Shown here: positions 14,201 to 29,200 of the stretch, one piece after another
Layout: every line of letters starts with the position of its first letter
Numbering within the stretch: the first letter of the stretch is position 1
NCBI RefSeq assembly: GCF_905404315.1
Contig: NC_066312.1
Coordinates: 19,021,001-19,085,000 of the forward strand
Direction: 5' to 3'
Length of the DNA: 64,000 nt
From: Leptidea sinapis
Lineage: Eukaryota > Arthropoda > Insecta > Lepidoptera > Pieridae
The notes under the pieces: generated by a model
The model's input: only the letters and a program-made list of their open reading frames with translations
Told to the model about the DNA's origin: nothing
Databases searched by the model: none
Translations under genes and position numbers: made by a program

Positions 14201-17200
14201 TGTTGTAGTGCACACTAATCTCTAAAACGGTCAATTATATTTGAATACGGCTTGAATTGATAGCTTAGCAAGCCGTTAAATTAAGGGTGTGTTCCATTCC
14301 AATCGATTCAAAATTGGTTAAGTTACTTGAAATAATTTGCTTAAATCTACGCGAGCAAAGGCTCGCACGTTTTCTGTATATTAGACAAACTCTGACGACA
14401 TTGAAACATAAGTTATAAAAAAAAGGTCTGTGCTGCCACGTAGTACTTTTATCAAAGTTTTATTGACCATTATCATACATCTAGAAAATCTAAAAACTTC
14501 TATAAAAAAATTATATAAAATATTTGTTAGTAATAATATTGTTGGCAATTTTCTCCCTTAGAATCGGTGCTACTTATCAAAGTTAAATTTATATGAGCAC
14601 TAACTGTTCCCGTTACTTTATCAGCTTGGCCTATGTATACCATTGTTTTGTTGTTGGCCTATATCATCTGTAATCTGTTTATATCTTTTATGATTTTCTT
14701 TTTGATGTCAAAAAAGATTTTGATGTCATTTCTAATATAATAAATACTATGACCACTTCAGAAACAAATGGCGCTCTGAGAGAGAAGAAACGGTGCAAGA
14801 AACTCATTTCAAAATCATTAAATAAAAATGCGCAGTATGCACATCATCATCAGCCGGAAGAAGTCTACAGCTGGATCAAGGCCTTCCCCAAAGATTTACA
14901 CGACGATCGGTCCTGCGTTGCCGTCATCTAATGTATTCCGGCGATCTTGATCAGATCGTCGGTCCATCTTTTGGGAGGCCTACCAACACTGCGTCTTCCG
15001 GTACGGGTCGATTATCCATCATGGATTGGTCATTCGAGGACTTTACTGCCCAACGGCCACCTGTCCGTCGAACTGGTCATCCCCTGCACACTGTCACTTC
15101 AGTTTCGCAATCATTTGCGCTATGTCGGTGACTTTGGTTCTCATACGAATCTTCTCATTTCTGATTCGATCTCGCAGGGAAACTCTAGCTAGGCAATGCT
15201 ACTATTAATAATAACCTAACCATTAAGAAGTCAATAGATTTTAATACACACAAAATTTTCTTCAAGATCATTCAGGCTTTTTTTGATTAATAAAAGGACA
15301 TTATATACATATATACACTATTAATACAATAAAAATATGTACTATAATTAAAATAAATTTAGTATTTGAAGGGAATACTCATGAATTACGCGTTAAGAGG
15401 ATGAATATTAAAAATGTTATGAGATCTGAATAAATGAAATCGAGCAATTATAACGAAAAACCTTGCGCTATCTAATCCATCTGGGTTGACGAAACAGCGG
15501 TTGTGGCGGGCTGAAGTTGGTGCAACAAAACAAAAACCCTCTAACGATCGAATGGTTATTTTTATGTTTATATGGACACCTTTCGCCTTGGAAGCATTGA
15601 TAAGATGAAGGTTTTTATGCATATTTACACGCAATAATGCATTAATTTTTATATGTAAAGGGTTTTTCAATTGGAACCGGGTATATTTCAATAAAAACTA
15701 TTTGTTTTTGATTGATCGTTTACAACTATATCATGGTATATTTTTAAAGGCTTATGCATGAATTAAAACACCATTTAAATGACCATCTTGGCTTCGTATG
15801 GTAGCGTGAATACAAGAGGTCCAATTTTCCATCTCTTTTTGATATAACAGCACCTCTATCTCACTGATAAAAAACGCGTGTTATGTTACTCTTTAGACCT
15901 TTGACAGTTCTTGGCAAATTCCATTGCAAATTTCTCTCCACTCCCCATTACATGGGCTTCTCGCCCGTTTGCCACCTCTTATATAAAAATATTTGCGCCG
16001 ATAGACATTCTTATATGGCTGCCATTGGATGTCAAAGATACCCTGTTCCATTGAAAAACCCTTAACGATGTGTTATTATTTACTAATATAAATAATATTA
16101 CTCATAAGCAATGAAGTAGTAAAATAAATATTATACTAATTCACTTACTTGGTAGTGCGTAGGCAGCGTCGGATTAAATGAGAACCCGCACAGCCACTTG
16201 CTCCTTTTGTTTTGATTCGGACGCTCGTCAGCTGCTTGGAAATCTTGCGCAGAAAATTTATCCAAGAACAAGTCAGCAGGCTTTGATTTCTTGCCCTTAT
16301 CGGATCGTAATCCGAAAACACGGGCAACACGACGCCATTGGCGGCGAGCCCAGTTGTCCTCTGGCTTCACTTTCATGCGCAGTTGCTAAAACAAAAATAT
16401 TATCTTAATAGTGTATAAGTTGACCATTAATGGTAGATCAGTTCAGTTAGTGAACACAATTATAAATAAGTATCTTAGAACTATGTGTAAACATTGGGGT
16501 AAAGGCGTGTTTTATCCATTTCACGGTATTTTTCCTCGGTCGCTCAAAACAGCAGTGAACGCATTTTTTTATGTAACTTGTTTTTCGCAATCCATTGCGT
16601 ATATTTTTCTGAAATGACGATTCACCGATGTACTAAGTGTTTTTTTAATGACTTTGCATGAGACGTAAGTATCCATCCACTCTATGGTTTATGTAAATAA
16701 ATTTTATAATAATACTAGCTAACCCGACAGACGTTGTTCTATATATGATAAATAAAATAATGTTTTTATATGAATTTGTCAATAATATATCATAACATCA
16801 AAAATTACTTCGTAAAATATGCACCCTGCTGTCGTAATGAAATTGTTTCAAAGCCGAACTGTCAAACCGTGCGTCAATAAATTCTCTAATAGAAATTATG
16901 TATGGACACATCGAATAAAAAACAAATTTGTTGTTTAATTTAATTTAGCAGCATTTTCCTATTTATTCACCTTTTAAACCTTCTCTGGACTTCCACTAAT
17001 AAATCAAGACCAAAATTAGCCAAATCGGTCCAGCCGTTCTCGAGTTTTACGAACTAACGAACACCAATTCATTTTTATATATATAGACTAGTTGACCCAG
17101 CAAACGTTGTATTGCCGATATTAAAATCGCGATACAAAAGTAACTGTTGATCGTAGATGGGTGAAAATTTGAAGTTGTATGTATTTTTTAATACTGACTC

Positions 17201-20200
17201 ATAACCAAACAAATTTAAAAAAAAAATTTCAAAAAAATTAAAAAAAAAAAATCGTGTGGACCACCCTTAACATTTAGGGGGATGAAAAATAGATGTTGGC
17301 CGATTCTCAGACCTACTCAATATGCTCACAAAATTTCATGAGAATCGGTCAAGCTGTTTCGGAGGAGTACGGGAACGAACATAGTGACACGAGAATTTTA
17401 TATATTAGATATTAACTTAAAATCCCTTGTTATAAACATATTCATCCCAAAAAGAATATCACTTTTAGCTTACAGTGTAAGAACAGTTTTATTTTGCAAT
17501 AATTTTACGCATGGCGGTTATTGGAAAATAGATCAAATAGGGATGCAATATAATTATTATTGTAGCAAATAAATTGCACATGTCATCAGCATCATTATCA
17601 TCATATCAGCTGGAAGACACTCACTTCTTGACAAAGGCTTTCCCCATAGATCTCTATGACGATCGGCCTTGCGCTGCCATCATTCAAACTTTTCCTTCAC
17701 CAGATCGTCGGTCCATCTTGTGGGGGAGCCTACCAACACTGCGTCTTCCGGTACGTGGTTGACATTCGAGGACTTAAATGCCCCACGGCCATCCATTTGT
17801 CGAGCTATGTACACTGCCCACTGCCAATTTAGTTTCGCTATCATTTGCGCAATTTCGGTCACTTTGGTTCTCCAACAGATCTCCTCACTTGCCCTCTGAG
17901 CGACTATTAGCTTTCTCATCAGGCCTATAGTTAGCAACCATGTCTGCGTACCGGAAGTCATCACTGACAACGCACACTGATTAAGAACCTTTGTCTTCAG
18001 ACTCTGTGGTATTTGGATCAAAAAAATTGTATGGAGCTTCCCAAACGCTACCCATCTGAGTCGGACTCGAAGAGTGATCAGTCAGACAATGTAGTGACAG
18101 CTATAAAAATATTTTAAAGAGAAAAAAAAAGAGAAAAACAAAAATATACACGTTAGAAATGGTTTTTGATACAAATTTTCTGAATGCATACATGTCGAGC
18201 TCGGACTGAGTTGGTACAAATACAAAGGCACTTTCTGAGAAGGTATATCTAACAGTTCTTATCGGCAAAAAATATGTATCGCAAGTGGGTTACAGGTCTT
18301 TCTTGTCTTCTTTAGTAGGGTAAAGAGTCTCTCTTTTTTATATAAACATACGGGACGAGACGAGCAGGACGTTCAGATGATGGTTATTGATACGCCCTGC
18401 ACATACAATGCAGTGCCACTCAGGATTCTTGCAAAGCCAAAAAATTCTATGCGGCACTACAATTGCGCTCATCACCTTGAGACATAAGATGTTAAGTCTC
18501 GTTTGCCCAGTAATTTCACTAACTATGACGCCCTTCAGACCGAAACACAGTAAATTTTACACATTATTGCTTCACGGCAGAAATAGGTGCCGTTGTGGTA
18601 CCCATAATCTAGCCGGCATCCTGTGCAAAGGAGCTTCCCACTGGTAAATCACTTTATTAATAATTCTCTTTTTTATGTATAACTACATGTTATCGAGAAA
18701 TTCAGGTACATATTTATAACCATTTACATATTCACGTTCAAAATAAAGTTTTAAAAGATATATTGTAGATAGATATTTATGCACTTGACTGTATTGAATT
18801 TTTTAATTTTGTGAAGAAAAGTTCATTTTTACCAAGACAATTGTTTGTGGATAAGAAAACTTCGACCTTAAAAAGAGGAACGTGTAAAATTACTTGTTAC
18901 GCATAACGTGAACTCCATGAAAGTGAAAATTTAGAAATAACAGTGTCGCTAAATCTATGTTACCTTAGTGATAAAGTTTGGGTGATGTTCGTGCTTCAAC
19001 AAAGGCAGCATATCACACAAATTTTAAGTGGATCTTAAGATAAGTACTGACTAAATCCAAACACTTTCACACACGTGTCACAGTAAATCAGGATTAGTAA
19101 CTATAAACGCTATAAAAATTTAAAGTTACACACAATAGCACAAAACTACCATTCACGGCATTCAAGGTTTATCTAAACTAGTTCGTATATGTGTACTAGA
19201 GAAATTAAATAAGTGAATATGTATTGGTAAAAATAATTAATTTTTGAAGGTACTTTTAAACTGGCCGAACGTAAGAGCAATCGTGCTCATAACGTGTGAC
19301 GTTGAACAACATAACTGGACATAATATTTCAAATTAGAAATTAAAAGTCACTTGGCTAAGTTGGAATGTGAATAGGCTATTATTGCGGCAACCTCAGTGC
19401 TAATCACCTTAATGACTTTTTTTTTCTTTTATTCATCATTTTATTTCGTTATAGATAGCAATTAGTTAATTTTCCATTTTTATCTCGGAAATCCTTACTT
19501 AAACACTGTTTTTTGTAATTACTTCGATAAGTATCATAAAAATAAATTAAATATGGACTCAGAATATGAAAAAGTTACACTTCGAGGACCACGCAAATCT
19601 AGTTCACTCCAAAATATTTCTAGTTCTTCGTCCTTACTATTTGAAACAACGGCCTTGAGTTTGCCCAATACTTCAATTGGCGATGTTTATGAAAACGAAA
19701 AAATAAATAAACTTTCTACAGAACTACAGGCGGCAAACCAAGAAATAGAGAACCCAAACTATGAAAATGTTAATCTGAGGAAAGAACATTAATGAATAAA
19801 ATTATTGAATCATATAAATAAAAATTACGTCTGCACAGACTCATCAGTTTGCGCCCGCAAACCATACCACTACGAAAAAAAAGAAAAGGAAATCACAAAG
19901 CACCCTTAATAGTCCGGCTTTATTACAAAAAAATCCAGTATTCATAAACTGCAACTATCCTCGAATCACCTCTGACATCTCACCGGATAAATACACTGAT
20001 GACCAGCCCTGCCAGAATCCATCAAATCGATATGCTTCGTCACCATCGGCACAACTAAGTAAAAATGAAAGCATTAAGCTCAACCCGAGAAATACTAAGC
20101 ATATAAAAAAACAACGCTCTTCTACTAATAAAAATGAAAATAAAAATACGTCTTATCATACCAGGAGGGAAAGTCATGGAAAAGTAAAACACAGAGTACT

Positions 20201-23200
20201 GATCCTGGCAGATCAACGAGGAAGAGGGGCACAATAATCACTAGAAAAATTATTGGGTAAAGACATGTACTTCGTCACTTGCATGAAGAAACCAGGGGCG
20301 TCTCTGAGCGAAATACTTAACTCCAATAGTGAATTACTGACTTTAAACGAAAATGATCATATCGTTGTGATTGGGGGATGCAATGACAAAAATCCGTTTA
20401 GTTTTCAACTTCATGTAAACAAGTGACTTCATACTTTACCAATTCCTAGCATCACTGTTTGTCAAATTACATAACCCGTATTTAAATGTTCAGAAACTTA
20501 ACTATGACTTAAAATTTGCTTGCTCTAACACTGCCAATGCCTGTTACTTAGATCTAGATTACCAACAATAAATACCGAAAGGGCGCATCTATACTAGACA
20601 TATGCGTGGGCTTATACTCAGACAGATATTACACATCAGCTATAAAATAAATTTCATGAAATCTAAACGGCAAAATGACGAACAACGCGGTAAACAAAAT
20701 ATTATAACACTAAAAGTACTAATGACAGAGGCACACAAACGGATTTAATTGATATTGACACAAATCAAATATACTCTGACCAAATCCAAGGTGACGCTGA
20801 ATTAAAAAATAATCTTTTTCGTGTATAAAAATATAACCATCTTACACCAAAATATTAAAGGACTAATTACAAAAACCGATGAGCTCGTTATTTGTCTCGA
20901 GGAACTCTCTGTCAAAATGAATAAATACTTTGATGTCCTGTGTATTACTGCACACAATATGATATTAGACGATGTAAGCTTTGCAGGCAGACAGGTCACC
21001 AAAAATCACCAAAAATCACCGTAACTGCGATTGACTTATTTTTCAGTAGTCTACATAAAATACTTAATAAAATATGTTTTAAGAATAGGAAAGTTATACT
21101 ATGCGGCGACTTTAACATCGACAGAATGAAAACAAATAGGACATCTGTATATTTTGAGCAGTTATTGGAATCATATAATCTCAAGCTATCATTTAAAGAG
21201 CCCACTCGTCTAAGCAGCAATACATGCATAGATAACTTTGCTCATAATATACGTGGCTGCACTAGTTCGGTATATGAACTAGCCATATCTGACCATACTG
21301 CGCAGGTTGTCCAAGTTCCAACTAAGAGAAGCGTTCTTCTAAGCCACTGGTACATTCATAAACGGCAATTTTAGATTGAAAATATGAATAAATATTATGA
21401 CTGCCTCAAAATGACCCAAATTCGGCATACAATATTTTTTTAGACTTGATATTACTATCCTATAATTTATGTTTCCCTATTGTAAAAATAAAAATATCCT
21501 CTACAAAACGACATAGATGGCTCTCCAGGGGTATAAGAACTTGCTCTAAAATTAAAAGGAAGCTTTTGTGGACGTCAAGGTTAACTAAATGTAAATCAGA
21601 TATAATTAAATTAAAGGTTTATTCCAAAAGATTAAAATCAATTATAAAACTTACACAGAGGTCTCAAAATAACTATATAATAAAAAAAAATCCTCTAATC
21701 CTCTATCATCCTCCAATCCACAAAAGCCACTTGGAATATAATAAACGGTACCTTGAACAATATCTCTAGAGATGACAAAGATGCCATTAGAATTGGATCA
21801 AAAATTGTCACTGATCCTCAAATGATACCGCAGGCATTCAACGATTTCTTTATAGATGAAATTAACAACGATTGCAAAAAAAGTGTTTATAATGATAACC
21901 CCAAATACATCACTAGACACCATCAACCTAACTCACTTTTTTTTAACCCAACATGCTCCTATGACATTCTGGGTGCAATAAAGTCATTAAAAAACACAAA
22001 TAGTAACGGATACGATGATCTAAATACAACAGTAATAAAACATGTCGCTACCATAATAGCCCCAGTATTAAGTTACATTATGAATCAGTCTATCGAATAT
22101 GGTATATACCCAGATGAAATGAAACTTACGATAGTAAAATATGATATGCGTATTCATATAAATATAAAATTTATATAAAATAAATATATAAATATTTATA
22201 TAAAATATAAATATGAAGTGTTGAAAATAATCGCTAAAACCGTTATTTTTGTATTACCTCTAAAACTATGTAAAGTTATCATTTATAAGATAGTTCAAAC
22301 GGTATATATTTAAAACCTTTCATATGCATACTGGGTACACATTGCAATACTGCGTTGACGAGAACTAATTTGTTTTATATAATTTGTTATTTTCATGTTC
22401 TGAACATACACGTATACCAAATACCTCCTACTACACAGACTATACATACTGAACTAAGCTACATACAGTTCTCAATAGCCTGTCTTTGTTTTTTAATATA
22501 CAATACATTCGAAAGCCTAACAAACCACACCTACTACGGATCACACTGCCACACATACTTACAAACAAGACATACTAACACTACTACACCTTCCAACTTT
22601 AAGCATTCATACACACACAAGCTTCATTATATTACTATGTATTTAAACTCCCAAACACAGTCAAGATCTATTACATATTTAATAATTCATTTTTATACAT
22701 CAATATTTACAAAATATTACGAAAAATTTCAATCTATAAACAAGCCAAATAATATGAGCAAATTCACAACGATCGCATTCTTATACTACTCTATGATATT
22801 GTGTTACGAATCTACTAGACAATGTGGAGAACAAGAACGTATATTATACTTAAGCTTCAAAATTCAACAGTCAATCTGTGCATGATGACATAGAGGACAC
22901 ATGTAATATTCCCTGTTCAGTAATTGACGAGCCGCATATTTCATCTCTGGACGGTACAAATCACTTCAATATAATTTCATTTAACATACGAAGTATTAAC
23001 AAAAACCTCGATAACTTCTTGATATGTATCTCACAACTAAAAGTCCACCCAGATATCATTATTTTGTCGGAATGCTGGTGCATTGAATCAACCAACCCTC
23101 CAATCATAGACGGTTATAATGTATATTTTACAAAGCGTAGCTTTAACCAAAACGATGGGGTTATTATATAAACATAAACTCTGATATACAAGGATACGTT

Positions 23201-26200
23201 TATGAGGTAAATATCAAAGAAGCAAATTGTCTGGCTGCAAAAATAGGAAACATGACTATTCTCGGTATATACAGACCATACTGTTTCAGAGAAATCCGGC
23301 CCTTTATTGAATCTCTGGATATGGTCCTTACTACAACCAGGTCTCGTAACATCGTCTTAACCAGTGACATAAATATAGACACTCTTAACCTAAGCAACAA
23401 AAACACTTCCGATTACCTGGACGTAATAGGGTCCCATGGTCTACACGCTGCAGTAAATAAATCAACCCATGGAAAAATAAAGATTTATTATTATTATTAA
23501 AACCTATTTTTAAAAAAGAAGACAAACTGGATATGCAATTTTACAGGCCTATCGCCTTGATTTAATCTTATCAAAAGTTTTTCAAAAAATTATACACAAA
23601 AACATGTACTCTTACGAGTACTTTGAAACATTTAATATTTTGACTAAGGAGCAAGTAGGTTTTAGGAAAAATAAGTCTATCAATGAAGCAATTTATAACT
23701 TTTTAGAAACGGTAATGACAAAATTAGAAAATAAAAAACGAGTTACAGCAATATTTATGGATATGACCAGAGCTTTTGACTATGTCGACCATTTAATACT
23801 GATCAATAAATTAGAAACGTATGGCATAAGAAACAATGCAATAAATATTATAACTAAAACCAAAATGAAATATTTATCAGACCCCCGGAAAACAACTATT
23901 TGGCGTGCCCCGAGGCAGTATTCTAAGACCACTGCTTTTTCTTATTTATATAAATGACCTTCCTCAAACTATTAAGGATCCAATGGTCCTATTTGCAGAC
24001 GATAGTACTGCCATATTTATTGACTACAATCCATTAACATATGAAAATTACATAAACAGTTCGCTTAACGAACTAATAAAATGTTAAATTATAGTAATCT
24101 AAAAATCAATCTAAATAAAACATGCATGACGAATATTGCTTACAAAAACACACAATCTTATGGAGTAAATATAAATTATGACGGTAAAGCGATTAATGAA
24201 GAGAAGTCCACAAAATTCTTGGGCATTTATCTTGACCACAATCTGTCATGGAGAACACACATTGATTATGTCATTAAAACAATAGGTTCTCATTTGCTCT
24301 ACATATGCTGAAGAAAGTAGTTGATATGACTGCGGTGCTAGCAGCATATCATGCGTATGTAGACAGCACTCTCCCAGATGGGAGATCTATCAGAGGTATG
24401 GGATACTATTCTGGGGTAATGCTCCAGGGATTTATGAAGTATTCAAAGCTCAAAAGAAATGTGTCAGATCTGTCTGCTCACTAAAAGCAACCAAATCATG
24501 TAAACCTCACTTTAATAAATTAAATATTCTTAGCATGCCATCAATATGAAGTAACAGTTTTGGTAAAGAATAATATCAATAAATATGAAACCCTAATTTC
24601 GAAACGAAACGACAACAAATTACGACCTTTGAAGTCCATAACAGAGTTGGATCGAAACAGCATCTTTTGCATGGGACCAACAATTTACAATAAGTTACCT
24701 GCCAATATTAAGCGCGAAAATATATTCTACTTTAAAAAGTCACTCAAATCTTACTTAATAAAAAAAGCATACTACTCATTAAAAGATTTTCATGACGATA
24801 AAATAGTAAATAATAAAAATTAACTTCGACTGAACTCAATATCATTGTGTAGCTAATGACATTATATTATAAATTAAAATGAATAAGCCTATGAAATAAT
24901 AACTATAGTATGATTAATTTTAATCTAAGTTTGCTTGGGATGTACTTAGGGGCACACTGAAATGATCGGGAATAAGAAAAACCACATGCACGGTATGGCT
25001 AAATTGTATTTGATTGTTTTTCGAAGTATTCTCCGTTCAACTTAATGCAATTTTCCATTCGTGCAAACCAATCATTAAAACAGTAATTCCAGTCTAAAGT
25101 TGACATTGACAAAATGACTGATTTGTACGCTTCCACAGCTGCTTCGGAGTCTTCAAACCGTTGACCGCGTAATAAATCTTTCATTCTAGCGAATGTAAAG
25201 AAATCGTTTGGGCTCTGGTCAGAACTGTACGGAGGATGGCCCAACAGATCAACGTTTTCCTGTTTCAAAAAATCATTTGTATTCCGAGCCGTATGCGAGC
25301 TCGCATTTTCGTGAGGTAAGATGATGTTACGTTTCGGGTTATTTTTTCGGAGTTCGCCTATCATTACCGGCAAACGAACCGTGATATACCACTCAGCGGT
25401 AACCGTTCTGCGATCATGTAAAGGAATTGTAGCAACATGCAACTTTTTCGAGACAAACGTAGCGACCATTTTCATTGACACGCTGCGGGAGCGAACCACT
25501 TTCTTTGGTTAGACCTCGTCTTCGAAGACCTAAACTTCTGACTGATGTTTTCTTTCAGGTTCGTATGAATAAATCCATGATTCGTCACTCGTACACGAGC
25601 CGCCTTTTGCTCTTCGGACAAATTCTGGGGTACCCATCGGGAAACTAGCTTTCTTACACAAAGTTCATTATGTAATATCGACTGAATTGCACTCATTCCG
25701 ATACTGATAACAGCCTGAATCTGCTCGTATGTCACATGACGGTCAACTAATACAATAGTTCGCACAGCTGCGATCGGTTTTTCAGGCGTGACCGTGAGTT
25801 CTTGGTTGACCTGCAGAAGAAACAGTGCTGAGCGACCCACGACCGCGTCGGAACTCAGTTCACCAGCGGTATAGTGTCGTTTGACTCGGTGCTTCAACAT
25901 CATAAATAGAAACAAGTTCATGGAGACATTTATCTTGAGATAAGCCGCGAAAATGTTCACGCGTGAGCTCCATTTCTGTCAACGACGTGTCAACTTTAAA
26001 CCACTATAGTTTTTGTTTTTGAACCTTTTTTTTAATTGTATGAATGTCATTAAGGTTCTTAGAGGCCATTTTTCAAATTCTAAAAAAGGTTTTATTGTAA
26101 CTCAATCAGAAATATTCTATTCCCGATCATTTCAGTGTGCCTCTCGTATATCTTTTTTTAGTATAGTACAGTATATTATAATTGTTACAGAAATTAAAAC

Positions 26201-29200
26201 GTGAACTGACTATGTATTCCACTATAAGTTTGCATGCCTTATGGGTTAGGATAAGAGCACTTGTTAATTATAAGCCAACAACATCTTATTATTACCTTAT
26301 CTTGCAAATAAAGATGATTTGATTTGATTTGAATTTTGTTTTATACGGATTTTATTATTACAGGCTCGTTACTCAAATGTAGTCGAGATCAAGTTCCAAT
26401 ATTAACTGCCATTCAAAACAAGCCTATAATGAGACACTGTTCGTTGATTTTTATTATGACATCTACATCTAGCAATCAATTAAACGGGTATCGCAGTTAC
26501 TTATTTTGAACACGATCGTTACAATGTTAATATTATTACATTACGTTTTTATACAATAAGATATGTGATAGTTTGGAAAACAGTTCTTTTGTTGCCAATA
26601 AAAAAAATAGAGAACTGAACTGTTATAAGCTGAAATACCATCTCGTTGTGAGTAACCAGGCGTTATGTAGCGTACCTCCAAAGTGCGAATTTGAAGGAAC
26701 GTATTTTCATATTTATTTCCTCAGGCTGCTTATACTGGTCGAAATGGATTATTTAACGACCGTTTTCAATAACGTGTCTCTAGTTACGGATACATTGCTG
26801 TCACCGTTTAGTTACAAGATCTTATCTATCCATAGTTATGTAATATAGTTAAAGTCCAATGCTTTATGTCGATAGGTTATTGAAATGAAAGTTAACGTAA
26901 AAGGATAGATTTGTTTACCTCTAGTAAGTTAATCTAAGGATAGATAGGTTATCGAAGACGGCCGTTAATATGTGCTTACGAATTACGTGCATATAAATGC
27001 GTTGAATAATTTTGAGTAGGTGTAAACCTTCTCATGTTTTGTATCACTCTGCAAAAACATCAGCAGCATATCCATACATCTTAAAATTATGAAATAATTT
27101 CTGTGGCCTGGTGCTAAAAGGGCCAAAGTACGTTTTTGTATGAAACGAGCTTGTAATGCCAGTTTATTGTAAAAGTATGATATTTTTTTGTGCTAAAAGG
27201 GCGTTAGTGTATTAACAATCTTTCAAAAGTTACTATGTAAAAAAGGCCAATGTAGTGTGCACTTTCATACAGTTAAGTAACAAAAATTATAAAAGGGCTG
27301 CAGTATACTTAAGCCGCTAAGAAAATAATGATTATTGATATTGGCCCTATTAGCCACAGGCCACAGATTTGTTTTAACAATAAATTTAGAAATTTAAATA
27401 TTTTTACACATAGGGCTTTCATTATGAATTAAAATAATGATCCTAAAATCCTAGCAAAAAAGGCTAAGATGAATGATGATTTATATTAAAGTATTTTCAT
27501 TAGTGCAAAATCTGTAAATATATAATTTTATAAATTGTTGAGTTAAAATAATCAAAACGATCGTTTTGATTGATGGTAAATTTAAGCCGATAATGGACAG
27601 CTCTTTCGTTATTACTGATTCCATTTTGTTTTCAAACATCAATATCAAAAAGCCATTATGTATATATTTCGGTATGACTACTATTAGGTTACGAAGCTGT
27701 ATATATTAATATGATTTTTGTACTGTAGTTAGAGAGCTGACGGCTAATCTAACTTAGATCCTATATATTCAGTTAGAGAAAATCAGTTAAAGAATTAAAA
27801 AAAATATTTACGGTTCCCTCACAATATAATCCTTATAATGAAATTTACCTACACTGATGAATTTTCGAAAAAAATTTAGTTTAATAACAGTGTGCAAAAT
27901 ACATTGTGAATTTTTTATTTTTATTTTAGAGTGTCACTGAAATGTTTATTAAATATGTAAAGATGTTAAGAAATCTGCTATTTTGGTTAAAATGAACAGA
28001 AGAAATAATAAAAATAAATGCTGTTCATTAATAATAATATAATGTTCACATTTTAATAAAGCCTATTAAAGGATGACAAAAAGTACAAAAGTTTTGTTTT
28101 AAATGTTAAAATGTAATATTATGTTTAGTACAGTGAACTAGGGTTGATAATTTTACCAGAAACAAACAATACTTGCTACACGGCAAGTAAAAGTATTTCA
28201 TTTCAAAATATCCTACAACAAAAGTATCCCAGAAACGTACAGAATATATGCTTGTTGTTCTACTTGTAGTAATAGTCTTACCACAAGTATGAAGCGAGTA
28301 TCGCTACGTGTGTAATACAATAAGGCTTTTAGAGCAATGCTTAAACTACCGTGGCATATTACGCGTCGGGCATGTCGGGAATGTACAAAAGGGCTGACGA
28401 TTTCAATGCCTTATAAGCCGCTTTCTTTATAAATCACAGTAGGAGTAGTAATTGAATCATTATCGCTGTTTATACAGGTTGGTTTTTTGAGGAGGAGGCG
28501 GTGATGGCCAAGTCAGAAAATACGAGACTTAGACAAAAGTCGTGAAAATAGTCAAACTCTCAAATTGTCTGAATGAATAGACTCTGTTGCTGATAAGGAT
28601 CAAAAAGATCTGAAAAGGAAATACCAAATTTTGTCCATTGGTCCAATAATACATTTTGTATTTTTTTTAAATATATCAGGTCGATTTCCGTCAATAGTGC
28701 AAGATATTAAAAAAAAAAAAACAAAATATGCAGTTATTCGTTTCGTATAAATCGGGGGCATGACACCTTTCACGACTTTTTCCAAGTCTCGTGGTTTCCG
28801 ATATGAAACAGGCAAGGCACAAGAGATACCATTACTTTACCATTTACCATCTTATTTCTCAAGGTGACGAGCGCAAATGTCGTACCGCTCAGAATTTTTG
28901 GGTTTTCAAGAATCCTCAGCGGCACTGCATTGTAATGGGCAGGACGTCTCAATTACCATCAGCTGAACATTCTGCTCGTCTCGTCGAGTTCACGTATATA
29001 TAATATGTACAACAAGAGACTATATTTACTAGAATTGTTATTAGATGGATAGATATAAGAATGGTTGACATAAATATTGAACGGTCAAGCCATTTCTAGA
29101 CGTTTACGACGACAATAACCCTAGCTATTTCATCATTGGGCAATGAAATAATACATATTATATAAGTGCATGTTTTTTATAGATTTTCGGTAATACAGCA

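Larger units (their letters stand above)
19553..26331 (+). mobile_element. CR1/jockey-type LINE, nearly full-length but decayed, with two nested insertions
   Basis: On the plus strand in order: ORF1 remnant (19553-20425), endonuclease (20818-21372), reverse transcriptase (21753-22134, resuming 23503-24311), C-terminal region (24560-24823), then 3' UTR ending in AATAAAGATGATTTGATTTG at about 26331. Removing the insert at 22140-23497 restores continuity of the RT frame (LTIVK/PIFKKED). A mariner at 24949-26146 splits the 3' UTR. Stops and frameshifts in every ORF show that it is dead. Confidence 0.85.

Noticed and set aside
16178..16408. Plus-strand ORF
   Set aside because: Antisense shadow of channel exon 3.
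22355..22885. 176-codon ORF as a host gene
   Set aside because: It lies inside the inserted LINE, has no ATG at its start, is very low in G (which removes stops) and resembles no protein.
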